The notes under the pieces: model-generated
Databases searched by the model: none
What the model saw: only the letters and a program-made list of their open reading frames with translations
Told to the model about the DNA's origin: nothing
Program-made: the position numbers and the translations under genes
Source of the DNA: Endozoicomonas sp. NE40
Lineage (GTDB): Bacteria > Pseudomonadota > Gammaproteobacteria > Pseudomonadales > Endozoicomonadaceae
Length of the DNA: 64,000 nucleotides
Direction: 5' to 3'
Assembly: GCF_040549045.1 (NCBI RefSeq)
Contig: NZ_JBEWTB010000002.1
Span: 775,501-839,500 of the forward strand
Part shown: piece after piece, positions 51,788-61,198 of the stretch
Layout of the letters: each line of letters begins with the position of its first letter
How positions within the stretch are numbered: position 1 is the stretch's first letter

Positions 51788-53065
51788 ATGCATTACCAGC
51801 ACATCACCACTCCGGCAAACGCTGAACGAATCACCATCAATCCTGACCAGTCCCTTTATGTTCCAGACAATCCTATTATCACTTTTATTCAGGGCGATGG
51901 CGTTGGTGCAGATATAACACCGGTCACCCTGAAAGTCGTGGATGCTGCGGTTAAATATGCCTATGGTGAAAGCCGGAAGATTGGCTGGATGGAAGTCTTC
52001 AATGGTGAAAAAGCGGCCGAACTCTACGACGGAGACTGGTTTCCCCAGGAAACCCTGCACGCTATTCGGGAACATGTCGTCGCCTTAAAAGGCCCTTTGA
52101 CCACACCGCTTGGAGGTGGTTTCCGTTCCCTGAATATCGCCTTGCGTCAGGAGATGGACCTGTTTGTCAATATGCGGCCGGTGCAATGGGTACCGGGCGT
52201 ACCTTCTCCCATTACTCACCCTGAAAAAACAAACATGGTCGTGTTCAGGGAAAATTCTGAAGATATTTACACCGGCATCGAGTGGAAAGCCGGTTCATTA
52301 CAGTCAGAGCAGCTTATGGCGTATCTGCAACAGGAAATGGGGGTTTCCCGAATACGGTTTACCGAGCAATGTGCGCTCGGCATCAAACCCATCTCGGAAC
52401 AGGGGTGTAAACGACTGATTCGCCACGCCATTCAGTATGCCCTGGATCATCAGCGCCAGTCGGTCACCCTGGTTCATAAAGGCAATATCATGAAGTTTAC
52501 GGAAGGCGCTTTCAGACAGTGGGGCTTTCAACTGGCTAAAGAAGAGTTTGACGCAAAACCATATAACCATGGTCGCGAGCTGGTTATAGACAACAATGGG
52601 CATCCACTGATCATCAAAGATGCCATTGCCGACAGCATGTTGCAGTACATTCTACTGCAACCTGAACAGTTTGATGTGATTGCAACCATGAACCAGAACG
52701 GCGATTTCATTGCTGATGCCCTTTCGGCCCAGGTCGGTGGCAGTGCTATTGTGCCGGGTGCAAACCTGAACAACGAGCTGGCTATTTTCGAACCGACTCA
52801 CGGTACCGCCCCAACCATTGCCGGGAAGGATAAAATGAATCCCTGCTCAATGCTGCTCAGTGCAGAGCTGATGCTGGAACATATTGGCTGGAGAGAAGCA
52901 GCAGGTTTAATCCGGAAGAGTATCGAAGAAACCATTCAGGCCAAAGTCGTGACTTACGACTTCGCCCGAATGATTGCCGGAGCAAGAGAAGTGAGTTGTT
53001 CTGAATTTGGAGAAGCCATTATTCAGAACATGAACGTCTCTAAATCTCAGCTACCGCTTCTTTAG
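51788..53065 (+). CDS. icd: Isocitrate dehydrogenase (NADP type)
   Basis: A 425-residue homodimeric enzyme similar to E. coli Icd (416 residues). The phosphorylation and substrate site is GGGFRSLNIALRQE; the Ser corresponds to Ser113 modified by AceK. Also visible: FRENSEDIYTGIEWKAG, LVHKGNIMKFTEGAF and ATHGTAPTIAGKDKMNP-type FEPTHGTAPTIAGKD. Target of the aceK product encoded 8 kb away. It is the first of the glyoxylate-branch genes and its last 26 bases overlap the end of glcB. Confidence 0.95.
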   Translation: MHYQHITTPANAERITINPDQSLYVPDNPIITFIQGDGVGADITPVTLKVVDAAVKYAYGESRKIGWMEVFNGEKAAELYDGDWFPQETLHAIREHVVALKGPLTTPLGGGFRSLNIALRQEMDLFVNMRPVQWVPGVPSPITHPEKTNMVVFRENSEDIYTGIEWKAGSLQSEQLMAYLQQEMGVSRIRFTEQCALGIKPISEQGCKRLIRHAIQYALDHQRQSVTLVHKGNIMKFTEGAFRQWGFQLAKEEFDAKPYNHGRELVIDNNGHPLIIKDAIADSMLQYILLQPEQFDVIATMNQNGDFIADALSAQVGGSAIVPGANLNNELAIFEPTHGTAPTIAGKDKMNPCSMLLSAELMLEHIGWREAAGLIRKSIEETIQAKVVTYDFARMIAGAREVSCSEFGEAIIQNMNVSKSQLPLL

Positions 53066-55289
53066 CGTTGTTACACAGACTGGCAATGCTGCTCAGGTCA
53101 CGATCGTGTTTGAGGCGATAGCGGTATTTGTGCAACAGTGGTTCCGTATAACCGGAAGGCTGAACCAGCCCTTTAAACACCAGGTTTAAAGCCGCCCTGA
53201 ACGCCGTACTGTTATCAAGATCGGCACACATGGGGGTATAACCTTCGGTATCTGTATTTTGCCGGTCAACTATCGCCGCCATGCGGTTAAACACTTCCCG
53301 CACCTGATGTTCACTGCAAATACCAAAATGCAGCCAGTTAGCAATATGCTGGGCTGAAATCCGCAGAGTCGCGCGATCTTCCATCAGGTTAACGTTATTG
53401 ATATCAGGCACCTTGGAACAACCAACGCCCTGGTCAATCCAGCGCACGACATACCCCAGAATCCCCTGCGCATTATTTTCCAGCTCTCTCTGGATGGTGT
53501 CAGGATGCAAGGATTCAGACGCTTCCATAACCGGCACCTGCAATAAATCACTGAACGACGTATGACGTCTTTCAAGGGATTGCTGAACGTCTGTCACCTT
53601 AACCCTGTGGTAGTGGATTGCATGAAGCGTTGCAGCCGTCGGAGAAGGCACCCAGGCACAGTTGGCACCCGCCTGTGGATGAGCCACCTTGGTTTCCAGC
53701 ATATCGGCCATGGCATCAGGCATTGCCCACATGCCCTTACCAATCTGGGCATGGCCAGACAGACCACACTGCAGACCAGTATCCACATTCCAGTCTTCAT
53801 AAGACCTGATCCACTGCTGGTGCTTCATTTCGGTTTTAGGCACCATGGGACCGGCTTCCATATTCACATGCATTTCACTGCCGGTACGGTCCAGAAAACC
53901 GGTATTAATGAAAATAACCCGATCTGTGGCAGCGGCAATGCAGGCTTTCAGGTTCAGTGTTGTCCGATGTTCTTCATCCATAATGCCCATTTTCAGGGTG
54001 TTTTTGGCCAGACCAGTCAATTGCTCGGTGCGGGCAAATAACTGACTGCAGAATGCGACTTCTTCCGGCCCCTGCATCTTGGGCTTAACGATATAAACAC
54101 TGCCGGTGCGGCTGTTACGAATCGGGTCAGATGCTTTTTTACTCAGGTCATAACGGGCAATCACCGCAGTGACCAGCGTATCCAGAATGCCTTCCGGTAT
54201 TTCACAACAGTGTTCGTCCAGAACCGCCGGGGTGGTCATCAGGTGACCAACATTACGAATCAACAGAGTGCTGCGACCGGGCAGACGAACAGGTTCACCC
54301 GACAGGGAACGATACTCACGATCCTTATCCAGGGTGCGAAGCAGGGTTTGACCACCTTTCTGAAATTCTGCCGATAAATCGCCCTTATAGAGACCCAGCA
54401 TATTTCTGTAAACTTCAGCCTTGTCTTCTGCATCCACCGCTGCAACAGAGTCCTCGAAATCCTGAATAGCGGTAATGGCTGACTCCAGCACAACATCTTT
54501 TACATGGGCCTTGTCGGTACGGCCAACAGGGTGTTCCGGATCAATCTGGATCTCAATATGCAACCCGTTGTTCTTCAGCAAAATGGCTGAAGGGCTATCT
54601 GCTGCGCCCTGAAAACCCTTAAACGCATCAGGGTTTGCCAGTGTCGTCATGGCTCCAGACGAAAGCTCTATGGCAAAGCCATTGTCCATCACGCAATAAC
54701 GGCTGACATCGTGATGGCTACCCTGTTGCAACGGGAACAGCTCATCCAGCAAGTTTCTGGCATAGCGAATCACCTGTTCGCCACGTTCAGCGTTATAGCC
54801 TTTACCCACTTCCCCGGAAATCACATCGGTACCATAGAGCGCGTCGTATAAGCTACCCCACCGGGCATTGGCAGCATTCAGGGCAAAGCGCGCGTTTTTA
54901 ACCGGCACCACCAGCTGTGGACCTGCAATGCTCGCCAGCTCAGGATCTACCCCGGAGGTCGTCACCTTTACCTGATCCGGCGCTTCGACAATATAGCCTG
55001 TGTCACGTAAAAACTGTTCAAAAGCACCGGCATCAAAGGCAACCCCCTGATCACGCCGGTCTTTATGCCACTGGTCAATCTGGTCTTTATAGTCCAGACG
55101 CTTTTTCAGCAGCGCCCTGTTCGTTTTACCAAACTCCTGCACCAGTGCTGTAAGAGACTCGTAAAAAGTTTCAACCGACACGCCACTGCCAGGCAGCAGT
55201 TCTTTTTCAAGAAAATGAATCAGGGGCGTATCAACAAACAGTCTGCACCTGGACTTGTATCCCTGGTCTGAATGGATCTGGGGGGCCAT
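53040..55289 (-). CDS. glcB: Malate synthase G
   Basis: A 749-residue malate synthase G (E. coli 723). Signature segments: LEKELLPGSGV, NAANARWGSLYDALYGTDV, LLIRNVGHLMTTPAVLD, the catalytic region IVKPKMQGPEEVAF, and MDEEHRTTLNLKACI. It condenses glyoxylate with acetyl-CoA. I use ATG 55289 after GGAG; six further upstream codons are unlikely. Its 3' end overlaps icd on the opposite strand. In this genome it can receive glyoxylate from both AceA and the allantoin route. Confidence 0.96.
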   Translation of the reverse strand: MAPQIHSDQGYKSRCRLFVDTPLIHFLEKELLPGSGVSVETFYESLTALVQEFGKTNRALLKKRLDYKDQIDQWHKDRRDQGVAFDAGAFEQFLRDTGYIVEAPDQVKVTTSGVDPELASIAGPQLVVPVKNARFALNAANARWGSLYDALYGTDVISGEVGKGYNAERGEQVIRYARNLLDELFPLQQGSHHDVSRYCVMDNGFAIELSSGAMTTLANPDAFKGFQGAADSPSAILLKNNGLHIEIQIDPEHPVGRTDKAHVKDVVLESAITAIQDFEDSVAAVDAEDKAEVYRNMLGLYKGDLSAEFQKGGQTLLRTLDKDREYRSLSGEPVRLPGRSTLLIRNVGHLMTTPAVLDEHCCEIPEGILDTLVTAVIARYDLSKKASDPIRNSRTGSVYIVKPKMQGPEEVAFCSQLFARTEQLTGLAKNTLKMGIMDEEHRTTLNLKACIAAATDRVIFINTGFLDRTGSEMHVNMEAGPMVPKTEMKHQQWIRSYEDWNVDTGLQCGLSGHAQIGKGMWAMPDAMADMLETKVAHPQAGANCAWVPSPTAATLHAIHYHRVKVTDVQQSLERRHTSFSDLLQVPVMEASESLHPDTIQRELENNAQGILGYVVRWIDQGVGCSKVPDINNVNLMEDRATLRISAQHIANWLHFGICSEHQVREVFNRMAAIVDRQNTDTEGYTPMCADLDNSTAFRAALNLVFKGLVQPSGYTEPLLHKYRYRLKHDRDLSSIASLCNNAKEAVAEI

Positions 55290-55560
55290 ACGATCTCCAA
55301 CGGTCAACAGTTTTTCTTAATAGTTACAAACTCAGACTAAATGTACCGAAACTATAATTAAAATGATAAATTTTTATTTTAAGTATAAGTTTCGTGAATG
55401 GTCATACTTCCCTGTTAACTCTCCGCTCCAGCAAAAACGTAAAACGGTCGCCGTGCAGTATACTACTTTTGCCATTCTCTTTTTAGCGATTACGGGCAGG
55501 CACTCAAGCCTAATCAGCATGTACTGGTAAATTCTGGTGTTGAAGTAACGGAGACCAACC

Positions 55561-56187
55561 ATGAAAACCAAAATTTTTTCAACGGTCAATGATCAGTCAG
55601 CCTGTGTTGAATGGTATAAGGTAAAAGCTGGCAACTCAGTTCGCGTAGAACCTTGCTGGTACCAGAGCGATGGAGGCCTGTGCATGAGTATGTCGTTAAT
55701 CTGGATGAAAAAAAGTATTGCTACAAAGGGAGGAGGAATCGATAGCGCTGAACAGCTTGGTTCGCCACACCTGACTGCAATTGTACACGGCGCGTACAGA
55801 AAAATGATTGTTCCCCTGACAGAACTGAAGCATGAAATTGATGTCATCACCCGAATGTTCATTATTCAGAGCCTGGAGCCCGGAGAGTCCATGAGCGGGT
55901 CTGGATACTTTGATCCTGCAGGTATTGTAGACTGGGTACTAAAAGAACCCTGTCACTGCCTGTTTTCTTTTGGCGTACCCCTAGGCTCTTTTAATGGTGC
56001 TCGTCATGGAATAGGCATGCGATATGAAAATCAGCTAATGCAAATGTATGACCCCAATGAAGGTTTATTTCAATACTCTGATGCAGAAAGCTTCAAAGAA
56101 CATATGGAGGAAGTATGCTACCAGAACTACGTACATTGTCTGGGAGGAGAGTGGGCGATACTCAAAGGAAAATCTGCCCTTGACTGA
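55561..56187 (+). CDS. YopT-like (peptidase C58) cysteine protease candidate
   Basis: A 208-residue protein with the order of a C58 papain-like protease: Cys41 in GGLCMSMSLIWMKK, His149 in ARHGIGMRY and Asp164 in MYDPNEGLFQY, matching the spacing and context of the YopT/AvrPphB catalytic triad (Gly-x-Cys-x-x-Leu/Met-x-x-x-Trp; His-x-Ile-x-x; Asp-Pro-Asn-x-Gly-x-Phe). YopT cleaves prenylated Rho GTPases in host cells. No signal peptide is present, so export by a type III or similar system would be needed; no secretion genes are in view. It is a single gene between glcB and a LysR gene. Confidence 0.7.
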   Translation: MKTKIFSTVNDQSACVEWYKVKAGNSVRVEPCWYQSDGGLCMSMSLIWMKKSIATKGGGIDSAEQLGSPHLTAIVHGAYRKMIVPLTELKHEIDVITRMFIIQSLEPGESMSGSGYFDPAGIVDWVLKEPCHCLFSFGVPLGSFNGARHGIGMRYENQLMQMYDPNEGLFQYSDAESFKEHMEEVCYQNYVHCLGGEWAILKGKSALD

Positions 56188-56216
56188 TGCAAACCACGTT
56201 GCAGAAATAGCATGTA

Positions 56217-57164
56217 TCACCGATCCAGAACCGTTTCCGAAAATTCCAGAAGCGACCGCCTCAACCATTGATGCGCTCTTGAGTGATGACGTAAAGGACT
56301 CCAGATCATCTTGATTTCAAAAGGTACGATCTGAAAGGGAACCCTGCATACAGCCAGCTCTTTTCGGTCCTGATAGATTCTTGCCAGTCGTCGTGGAATC
56401 GTTGCGATCAGCTGAGGTTCCTGCAGTAAGAGTTCCACCATCATATAGTGTCGTGTAAACACCCGGATAAGTCGTGTTTTATCCAGCTGCCAGAGTGCCT
56501 CATCCACCCACCCAAGACGTTGCGCCCCTGATTTATTGCTGGCAATAGATTCGGCTCCCCAACCCGTCCGGTTTACCCAGATATGCTCAGCTGCCAGATA
56601 GTTGTCAAGGTCGGGCTGGCTGACATAGGGGTGATTCCTGTGCAGCAGGCAGCAGAAATTATCCCGCCATACTGTCGCCTGATGAAACGACTTTGGCAGG
56701 GTAGTAAAACGGTTAATCGCAAGATCAACGGTGCCTTTTTCCATATCGTGCAGACTTACATCGCCCGGGGTCAGCAGATCAAAATTGATATGGGGCGCAT
56801 CACCTAGTACGTGCCGGATAAACGGCGTGATCAGGGTTGCCTCCATGTAATCCGACGCCATGACCCTGAACGTTGCTTCACTATGGCTGATAGAAAAGTC
56901 CCGGTCTGGCTGGGTGATCTGCTCTGCAAGACTGAGCAGCTCAACGATATCCGGTTTCAGTTTTACCGCCTTGTCGGTTGGCGTCATACCATCGGCAGTG
57001 CGCACCAGGATCGGGTCATCAAACAGTTCCCGCAGGCGCTTCAGAGCATTGCTCATGGCTGGCTGGGTAATGGCAAGCTTGTCAGCAGCTTTGGACACAC
57101 TACGCTCTTCCAGCAGCACATTAAGGTACACCAGTAAGTTCAGGTCTGTTTTTCTTATATTCAC
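56217..57164 (-). CDS. LysR-family regulator, divergent from aceA
   Basis: A 315-residue LTTR of the NodD/LeuO-like subgroup: MNIRKTDLNLLVYLNVLLEE, RSVSKAADKLAITQPAMSNA, LKRLRELFDDPILVR. The spacer to aceA is 163 bp, so the protein most likely controls the isocitrate lyase gene, and perhaps glcB. It is unlike the IclR repressor that controls aceBAK in enterobacteria. Confidence 0.88.
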   Translation of the reverse strand: MNIRKTDLNLLVYLNVLLEERSVSKAADKLAITQPAMSNALKRLRELFDDPILVRTADGMTPTDKAVKLKPDIVELLSLAEQITQPDRDFSISHSEATFRVMASDYMEATLITPFIRHVLGDAPHINFDLLTPGDVSLHDMEKGTVDLAINRFTTLPKSFHQATVWRDNFCCLLHRNHPYVSQPDLDNYLAAEHIWVNRTGWGAESIASNKSGAQRLGWVDEALWQLDKTRLIRVFTRHYMMVELLLQEPQLIATIPRRLARIYQDRKELAVCRVPFQIVPFEIKMIWSPLRHHSRAHQWLRRSLLEFSETVLDR

Positions 57165-57327
57165 TGAATCAATACCGTAAATAAAAATTATAAATTTTTT
57201 CTATTTAATCGCCGTTGCTATTGTTTTTGCAAGTCAACCGAGAAAAATAGCCACGGGCAAAGGAATTTTTTTCATCTCTTCAGATGATGGAAAAATGTTC
57301 ACCACATAAAAAGAGCAGAGGACAACC

Positions 57328-58911
57328 ATGTCTAATTATCAGAATGCCATTACGCAACTACAGGAACGCTTAAACCAATCCCAGGCTCTGAACCCAGAAC
57401 ATATTGTTCGCATGCGATTACAGAATCGCTTCCAGACCGGGCTGGATATTGCCCGCCACACTGCCAGTATTATGCGCAGGGATATGGCGGCCTACGACGA
57501 AAACCCGGAACAGTACACTCAGTCACTGGGATGCTGGCACGGTTTTGTAGGGCAGCAAAAACTAATTTCTATTAAAAAACATTTCTCAACCGTTAAAGGT
57601 CGTTACCTGTATCTTTCCGGCTGGATGGTCGCAGCTCTGCGTTCTGAATTCGGGCCTTTGCCCGACCAGTCCATGCATGAAAAAACATCGGTTCCAGCCC
57701 TGATCGAAGAGCTCTACACCTTTCTGCGCCAGGCCGATGCCTGGGAACTGAACCACCTGTATCGACAACTGGATGAGGCCAGACAGGCAGGCAACAGGGA
57801 AAAGGCTGAAGAAACACTTGGACTGATCGACAATTACGAGTCACATGTCGTGCCGATTGTTGCCGATATCGACGCAGGCTTTGGTAATGAAGAAGCCACC
57901 TATCTGCTGGCTAAAAAAATGATTGAGGCCGGTGCCTGCTGTATTCAGATTGAAAACCAGGTTTCTGACGCCAAACAGTGTGGCCATCAGGATGGCAAGG
58001 TCACTGTTCCCCATGAAGACTTTCTGGCAAAAATCAATGCCGTTCGTTATGCCTTTATGGAACTGGGTGTAGAAGACGGTGTTATTGTTGCACGTACAGA
58101 CTCCCTGGGTGCTGGACTGACCCAGAAGATTCCGGTTTCCCGGGAACCGGGCGACCTGGCTTCTCAATACAACCGCTTCCTTGAAACCGAATCCGTCACC
58201 CTGCAAACCGCAGATGATAATGACCTGCTGATGAAGGTCGATGGTCAACTGACTCGTCCTGTGCGCCTGCCTAACGGCCTGTTCCGTTTCAAGGCCGGAA
58301 CCGGTGAAGACCGGGTGGTTCTGGATTGTATTACTTCGCTGCAACACGGAGCCGACCTGCTCTGGATTGAAACAGAGAAACCGCATATTGGCCAGATTGC
58401 CGGAATGGTTGAGCGGATTCGTTCCGTCGTCCCCGACGCCAAACTGGTTTACAACAACTCGCCTTCCTTTAACTGGACACTGAACTTCCGTCAGCAGGTA
58501 TTTGACCAGTGGCAGGAAGAAGGCAAGGCTGTGGAAAACTATGACCGCAACCTGTTGATGAGTAAAGAGTACGACAGCACCGCGCTGGCACAGGAAGCCG
58601 ATCTGCGTATCCGGAACTTCCAGCGTGATGCAGCCCGACAGGCTGGAATTTTCCATCATCTGATAACCCTGCCGACCTACCATACAGCAGCATTGTCAAC
58701 GGATGATCTGGCGAAAAACTACTTTGGTGAAGATGGTATGCTGGCTTACGTTCGCGACGTTCAGCGCCGCGAAATTCGTGGTGGCATTGCTACCGTCAGG
58801 CATCAGGACATGGCCGGTTCCAATATTGGTGACGATCATAAAGAGTACTTTTCCGGTGAGGCTGCCCTGAAAGCCAGTGGTAAAGACAACACCATGAATC
58901 AGTTTGGTTAA
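57328..58911 (+). CDS. aceA: Isocitrate lyase
   Basis: A 527-residue isocitrate lyase of the longer pseudomonad-type class (about 530 residues). Motifs: YLSGWMVAALRSE, VADIDAGFGNEEATYLL (Mg-binding), the catalytic loop KQCGHQDGKV, and VARTDSLGAGL. It cleaves isocitrate into succinate and glyoxylate. Unlike enterobacteria, aceB and aceK are not directly adjacent, but glcB and aceK are both within 4 kb. A hairpin follows the stop. Confidence 0.96.
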   Translation: MSNYQNAITQLQERLNQSQALNPEHIVRMRLQNRFQTGLDIARHTASIMRRDMAAYDENPEQYTQSLGCWHGFVGQQKLISIKKHFSTVKGRYLYLSGWMVAALRSEFGPLPDQSMHEKTSVPALIEELYTFLRQADAWELNHLYRQLDEARQAGNREKAEETLGLIDNYESHVVPIVADIDAGFGNEEATYLLAKKMIEAGACCIQIENQVSDAKQCGHQDGKVTVPHEDFLAKINAVRYAFMELGVEDGVIVARTDSLGAGLTQKIPVSREPGDLASQYNRFLETESVTLQTADDNDLLMKVDGQLTRPVRLPNGLFRFKAGTGEDRVVLDCITSLQHGADLLWIETEKPHIGQIAGMVERIRSVVPDAKLVYNNSPSFNWTLNFRQQVFDQWQEEGKAVENYDRNLLMSKEYDSTALAQEADLRIRNFQRDAARQAGIFHHLITLPTYHTAALSTDDLAKNYFGEDGMLAYVRDVQRREIRGGIATVRHQDMAGSNIGDDHKEYFSGEAALKASGKDNTMNQFG

Positions 58912-58939
58912 TACACCGCATCACTAAACCTTGATTGAG

Positions 58940-58959
58940 GCTGCCTTTTATAAGGCAGC
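58940..58959 (+). terminator. Hairpin after aceA
   Basis: An 8-bp stem GCTGCCTT/AAGGCAGC with a TTAT loop, 28 bp after the aceA stop; the following sequence is C/T-rich. Confidence 0.65.
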
Positions 58960-59072
58960 TACTCCCCTTCTTTCTGTTTGCTGAATAAACTGATTTTCAG
59001 CTTCAAATTTTTATTGGTCTTGCCATACTATCAAATACTCTTATGCTGTCTTTGATGCAACAGACCTGACCG

Positions 59073-59579
59073 GTGAAAAAAATGGTTAATCAATTTACTG
59101 TCGTGTTTTTTGCTTTATCTGCCTTGGTTGCCGAAAGCCTTCTGGCAGCCCCTGTTGTTCCCGCTGTTCCCGTTAAGCCCGCTTCCTCACCAGAGGGATG
59201 TTATGCCCGAAGTGATGTCATTGAAGATCTGGTCAGTGGTGAATCCGACAGTAAAGTCAGTTTTATCTCAATCAAAAAAGAGAAAGATGCATACTTTCTT
59301 AAAGGGTTTCTATGGGGAACCAACTGGCATATTTGTGATATATCCGGAGAAAGCGAGAGAGGATTACCGCTTACTCAGGAAAAAAACACATTGGTGTATA
59401 AAGAGACATATCCGAAAGAAGGCATTAACTGTCGTTTAGAAATTCTGCTTGAAGATGGCAGCATTCAGCTGCGGGATAGCAATGGTCAGTGTAAAGACAA
59501 GATTTTCGCATGCGGTGTCCGCACCTCGATTGATGGTACAAAATTGCCCAGAGTTCCGGATGAAGCGTTGTGCGAATAA
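59073..59579 (+). CDS. Small secreted cysteine-containing protein
   Basis: A 168-residue protein with a clear Sec signal (MKKMVNQF, hydrophobic VVFFALSALVAESLLA, cleavage after AA near residue 26), then a Pro/Val spacer and a compact domain with six cysteines (in GCYAR, WHICDI, INCRL, GQCKD, ACGVR and the C-terminal LCE), probably three disulfides. I do not recognise the family. It stands alone between aceA and arsR. Confidence 0.65.
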   Translation: MKKMVNQFTVVFFALSALVAESLLAAPVVPAVPVKPASSPEGCYARSDVIEDLVSGESDSKVSFISIKKEKDAYFLKGFLWGTNWHICDISGESERGLPLTQEKNTLVYKETYPKEGINCRLEILLEDGSIQLRDSNGQCKDKIFACGVRTSIDGTKLPRVPDEALCE

Positions 59580-59646
59580 TAAACCTTGCCTTCTCTGGAG
59601 ATAGACATTAACCTCTATCGCAATTTAACGATTATGAATTTCTGTT

Positions 59647-59958
59647 GTGACGAAGTGCCTGAATAACCTGAACCATCTCCAGTTTGATGAAAAAACCGAA
59701 GCCGAACTGGCTGGTTTTGCCAAAGCTGTTGGTCACCCTGCCCGGGTGAGGCTGTTGAAAATCCTCGCCAGTGGCGGGTGTCTTGGAACAGACCTGGTCA
59801 AACAGCTGGGGCTGGCTCAGTCTACGGTGTCAGAGCATCTCAGAATTCTTAAGCAGGCTGGTCTGGTTGATGCTGAAATTCAACACCCGAGAACCTGCTT
59901 CAGTTTACGACCCGGCGCTCTGCAACGACTCAACGAGCTGCTGGGCTACCTGAAATAA
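59647..59958 (+). CDS. arsR: ArsR-family repressor
   Basis: A 103-residue winged-helix repressor: VGHPARVRLLKILASGG, LAQSTVSEHLRILKQAGL, then a C-terminal helix. The classical ELCVCDL metal site is replaced by GCLGTDLV, leaving one cysteine there (GGC) plus Cys4 and a Cys in PRTCFSLRP, so metalloid sensing may use a different cysteine set. It is followed by acr3 after 81 bp in the same direction. GTG 59647 is the start. Confidence 0.88.
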   Translation: MTKCLNNLNHLQFDEKTEAELAGFAKAVGHPARVRLLKILASGGCLGTDLVKQLGLAQSTVSEHLRILKQAGLVDAEIQHPRTCFSLRPGALQRLNELLGYLK

Positions 59959-60039
59959 CGCCTGTACTGCAGGCATTTTTTTACATTTATAATCGCTTTT
60001 CGACGATAGGCGATAAAACATAACTGAGGAGAATGGACA

Positions 60040-61071
60040 ATGGGTTTTTTCGAACGGTATCTGAGTATCTGGGTCGGCCTTGCAATGATCGCAGGACTCG
60101 TCGGAGGTACTCTCTTCCCTGATGAGCTTGCTTATCTCGGCAGTCTGGAATATGCCAGTATCAATTTCATAATTGCCGTGCTGATCTGGCTGATGATTTA
60201 CCCGATGATGATGCAGATTGATTTTTCTGCCATTAAAAATATCCATCGTCGTCCAAAAGGATTGATCGTCACGCTTACCGTTAACTGGCTGATTAAACCT
60301 TTTACCATGGCACTGTTGGGCATTCTGTTTATTCGCCATTTGTTTGGTGACGTTATGGGCCTGATCGGTCCTGAACTGGCTAATGATTACGTTGCCGGGA
60401 TGATTCTTCTGGGGGTTGCTCCCTGCACGGCAATGGTTTTTGTCTGGAGCCAGCTGACGAAAGGTGACGCCAATTACACACTGGTACAAGTGGCTGTCAA
60501 TGACCTGATCATGGTGGTCGCCTTCGCCCCTGTCGCGGCTTTTCTGCTGGGTGTGACCGATGTTACTGTGCCATGGAATACCCTGATTCTGGCAGTGGTG
60601 CTGTATATTGTTATCCCGCTGCTGGCTGGCCTGATAACCCGCAAAGTGCTCAGAACGCCTGACGCCCTGCAGGCATTTGGCAACAGGGCTAAGCCACTGT
60701 CCATACTCGGGCTTATCAGTACAGTTATTCTTCTGTTTGGTTTTCAGGCACACCAGATTCTGGCTAATCCTCTGGATATTGTCCTGATTGCCATTCCACT
60801 GATTATCCAGACTATTCTTATCTTCGCCATCGCTTATTTCTGGATGTATAAATGGAAGGAACCTCACAGCGTTGCGGCACCGGGCGGTATGATCAGCGCC
60901 TCCAATTTCTTTGAGCTGGCGGTTGCGGTGGCCATCAGCCTTTTTGGTCTTAATTCCGGAGCCGCACTTGCCACAGTCGTGGGCGTCCTGGTTGAAGTGC
61001 CGGTGATGCTGGCACTGGTATCCTTTGCCAACAGAACCCGTAACCGGTTCCCTGTGAATTACGCTCATTAA
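60040..61071 (+). CDS. acr3: Arsenite efflux transporter Acr3
   Basis: A 343-residue membrane protein of the BART superfamily with about 10 helices. The conserved Acr3 features are present: LIWLMIYPMMMQIDF, NWLIKPFTMALLG, the functional Cys in GVAPCTAMVFVW and SNFFELAVAVAISLFG. It expels As(III). GAGGAG precedes the start. No arsenate reductase is in the window, so arsenite rather than arsenate is the direct stress unless arsC is elsewhere. Confidence 0.96.
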   Translation: MGFFERYLSIWVGLAMIAGLVGGTLFPDELAYLGSLEYASINFIIAVLIWLMIYPMMMQIDFSAIKNIHRRPKGLIVTLTVNWLIKPFTMALLGILFIRHLFGDVMGLIGPELANDYVAGMILLGVAPCTAMVFVWSQLTKGDANYTLVQVAVNDLIMVVAFAPVAAFLLGVTDVTVPWNTLILAVVLYIVIPLLAGLITRKVLRTPDALQAFGNRAKPLSILGLISTVILLFGFQAHQILANPLDIVLIAIPLIIQTILIFAIAYFWMYKWKEPHSVAAPGGMISASNFFELAVAVAISLFGLNSGAALATVVGVLVEVPVMLALVSFANRTRNRFPVNYAH

Positions 61072-61084
61072 TCTTTCGGGCAAA

Positions 61085-61123
61085 ACGTTTATGGTTCGCT
61101 GAAACCAGGGGAACCATAAACGT
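61085..61123. terminator. 13-bp hairpin between acr3 and aceK
   Basis: ACGTTTATGGTTC and its exact complement with a 13-nt loop, 14 bp after the acr3 stop. No U-tract. Confidence 0.65.
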
Positions 61124-61198
61124 CAATGGTATACAATATAGTGAACCGTCTGTTCTGTATAACCAATCACTCAGCCATAATAATAACGACACACTCTC

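Noticed and set aside
56048..56314. Plus-strand open frame overlapping the end of the protease candidate and the LysR gene
   Set aside because: It has no start signal and overlaps two better supported genes; the C58 motifs are complete without it.
59905..61083. 392-codon minus-strand open frame opposite acr3
   Set aside because: Gln/His/Asn-rich translation typical of an antisense frame; acr3 is certain.
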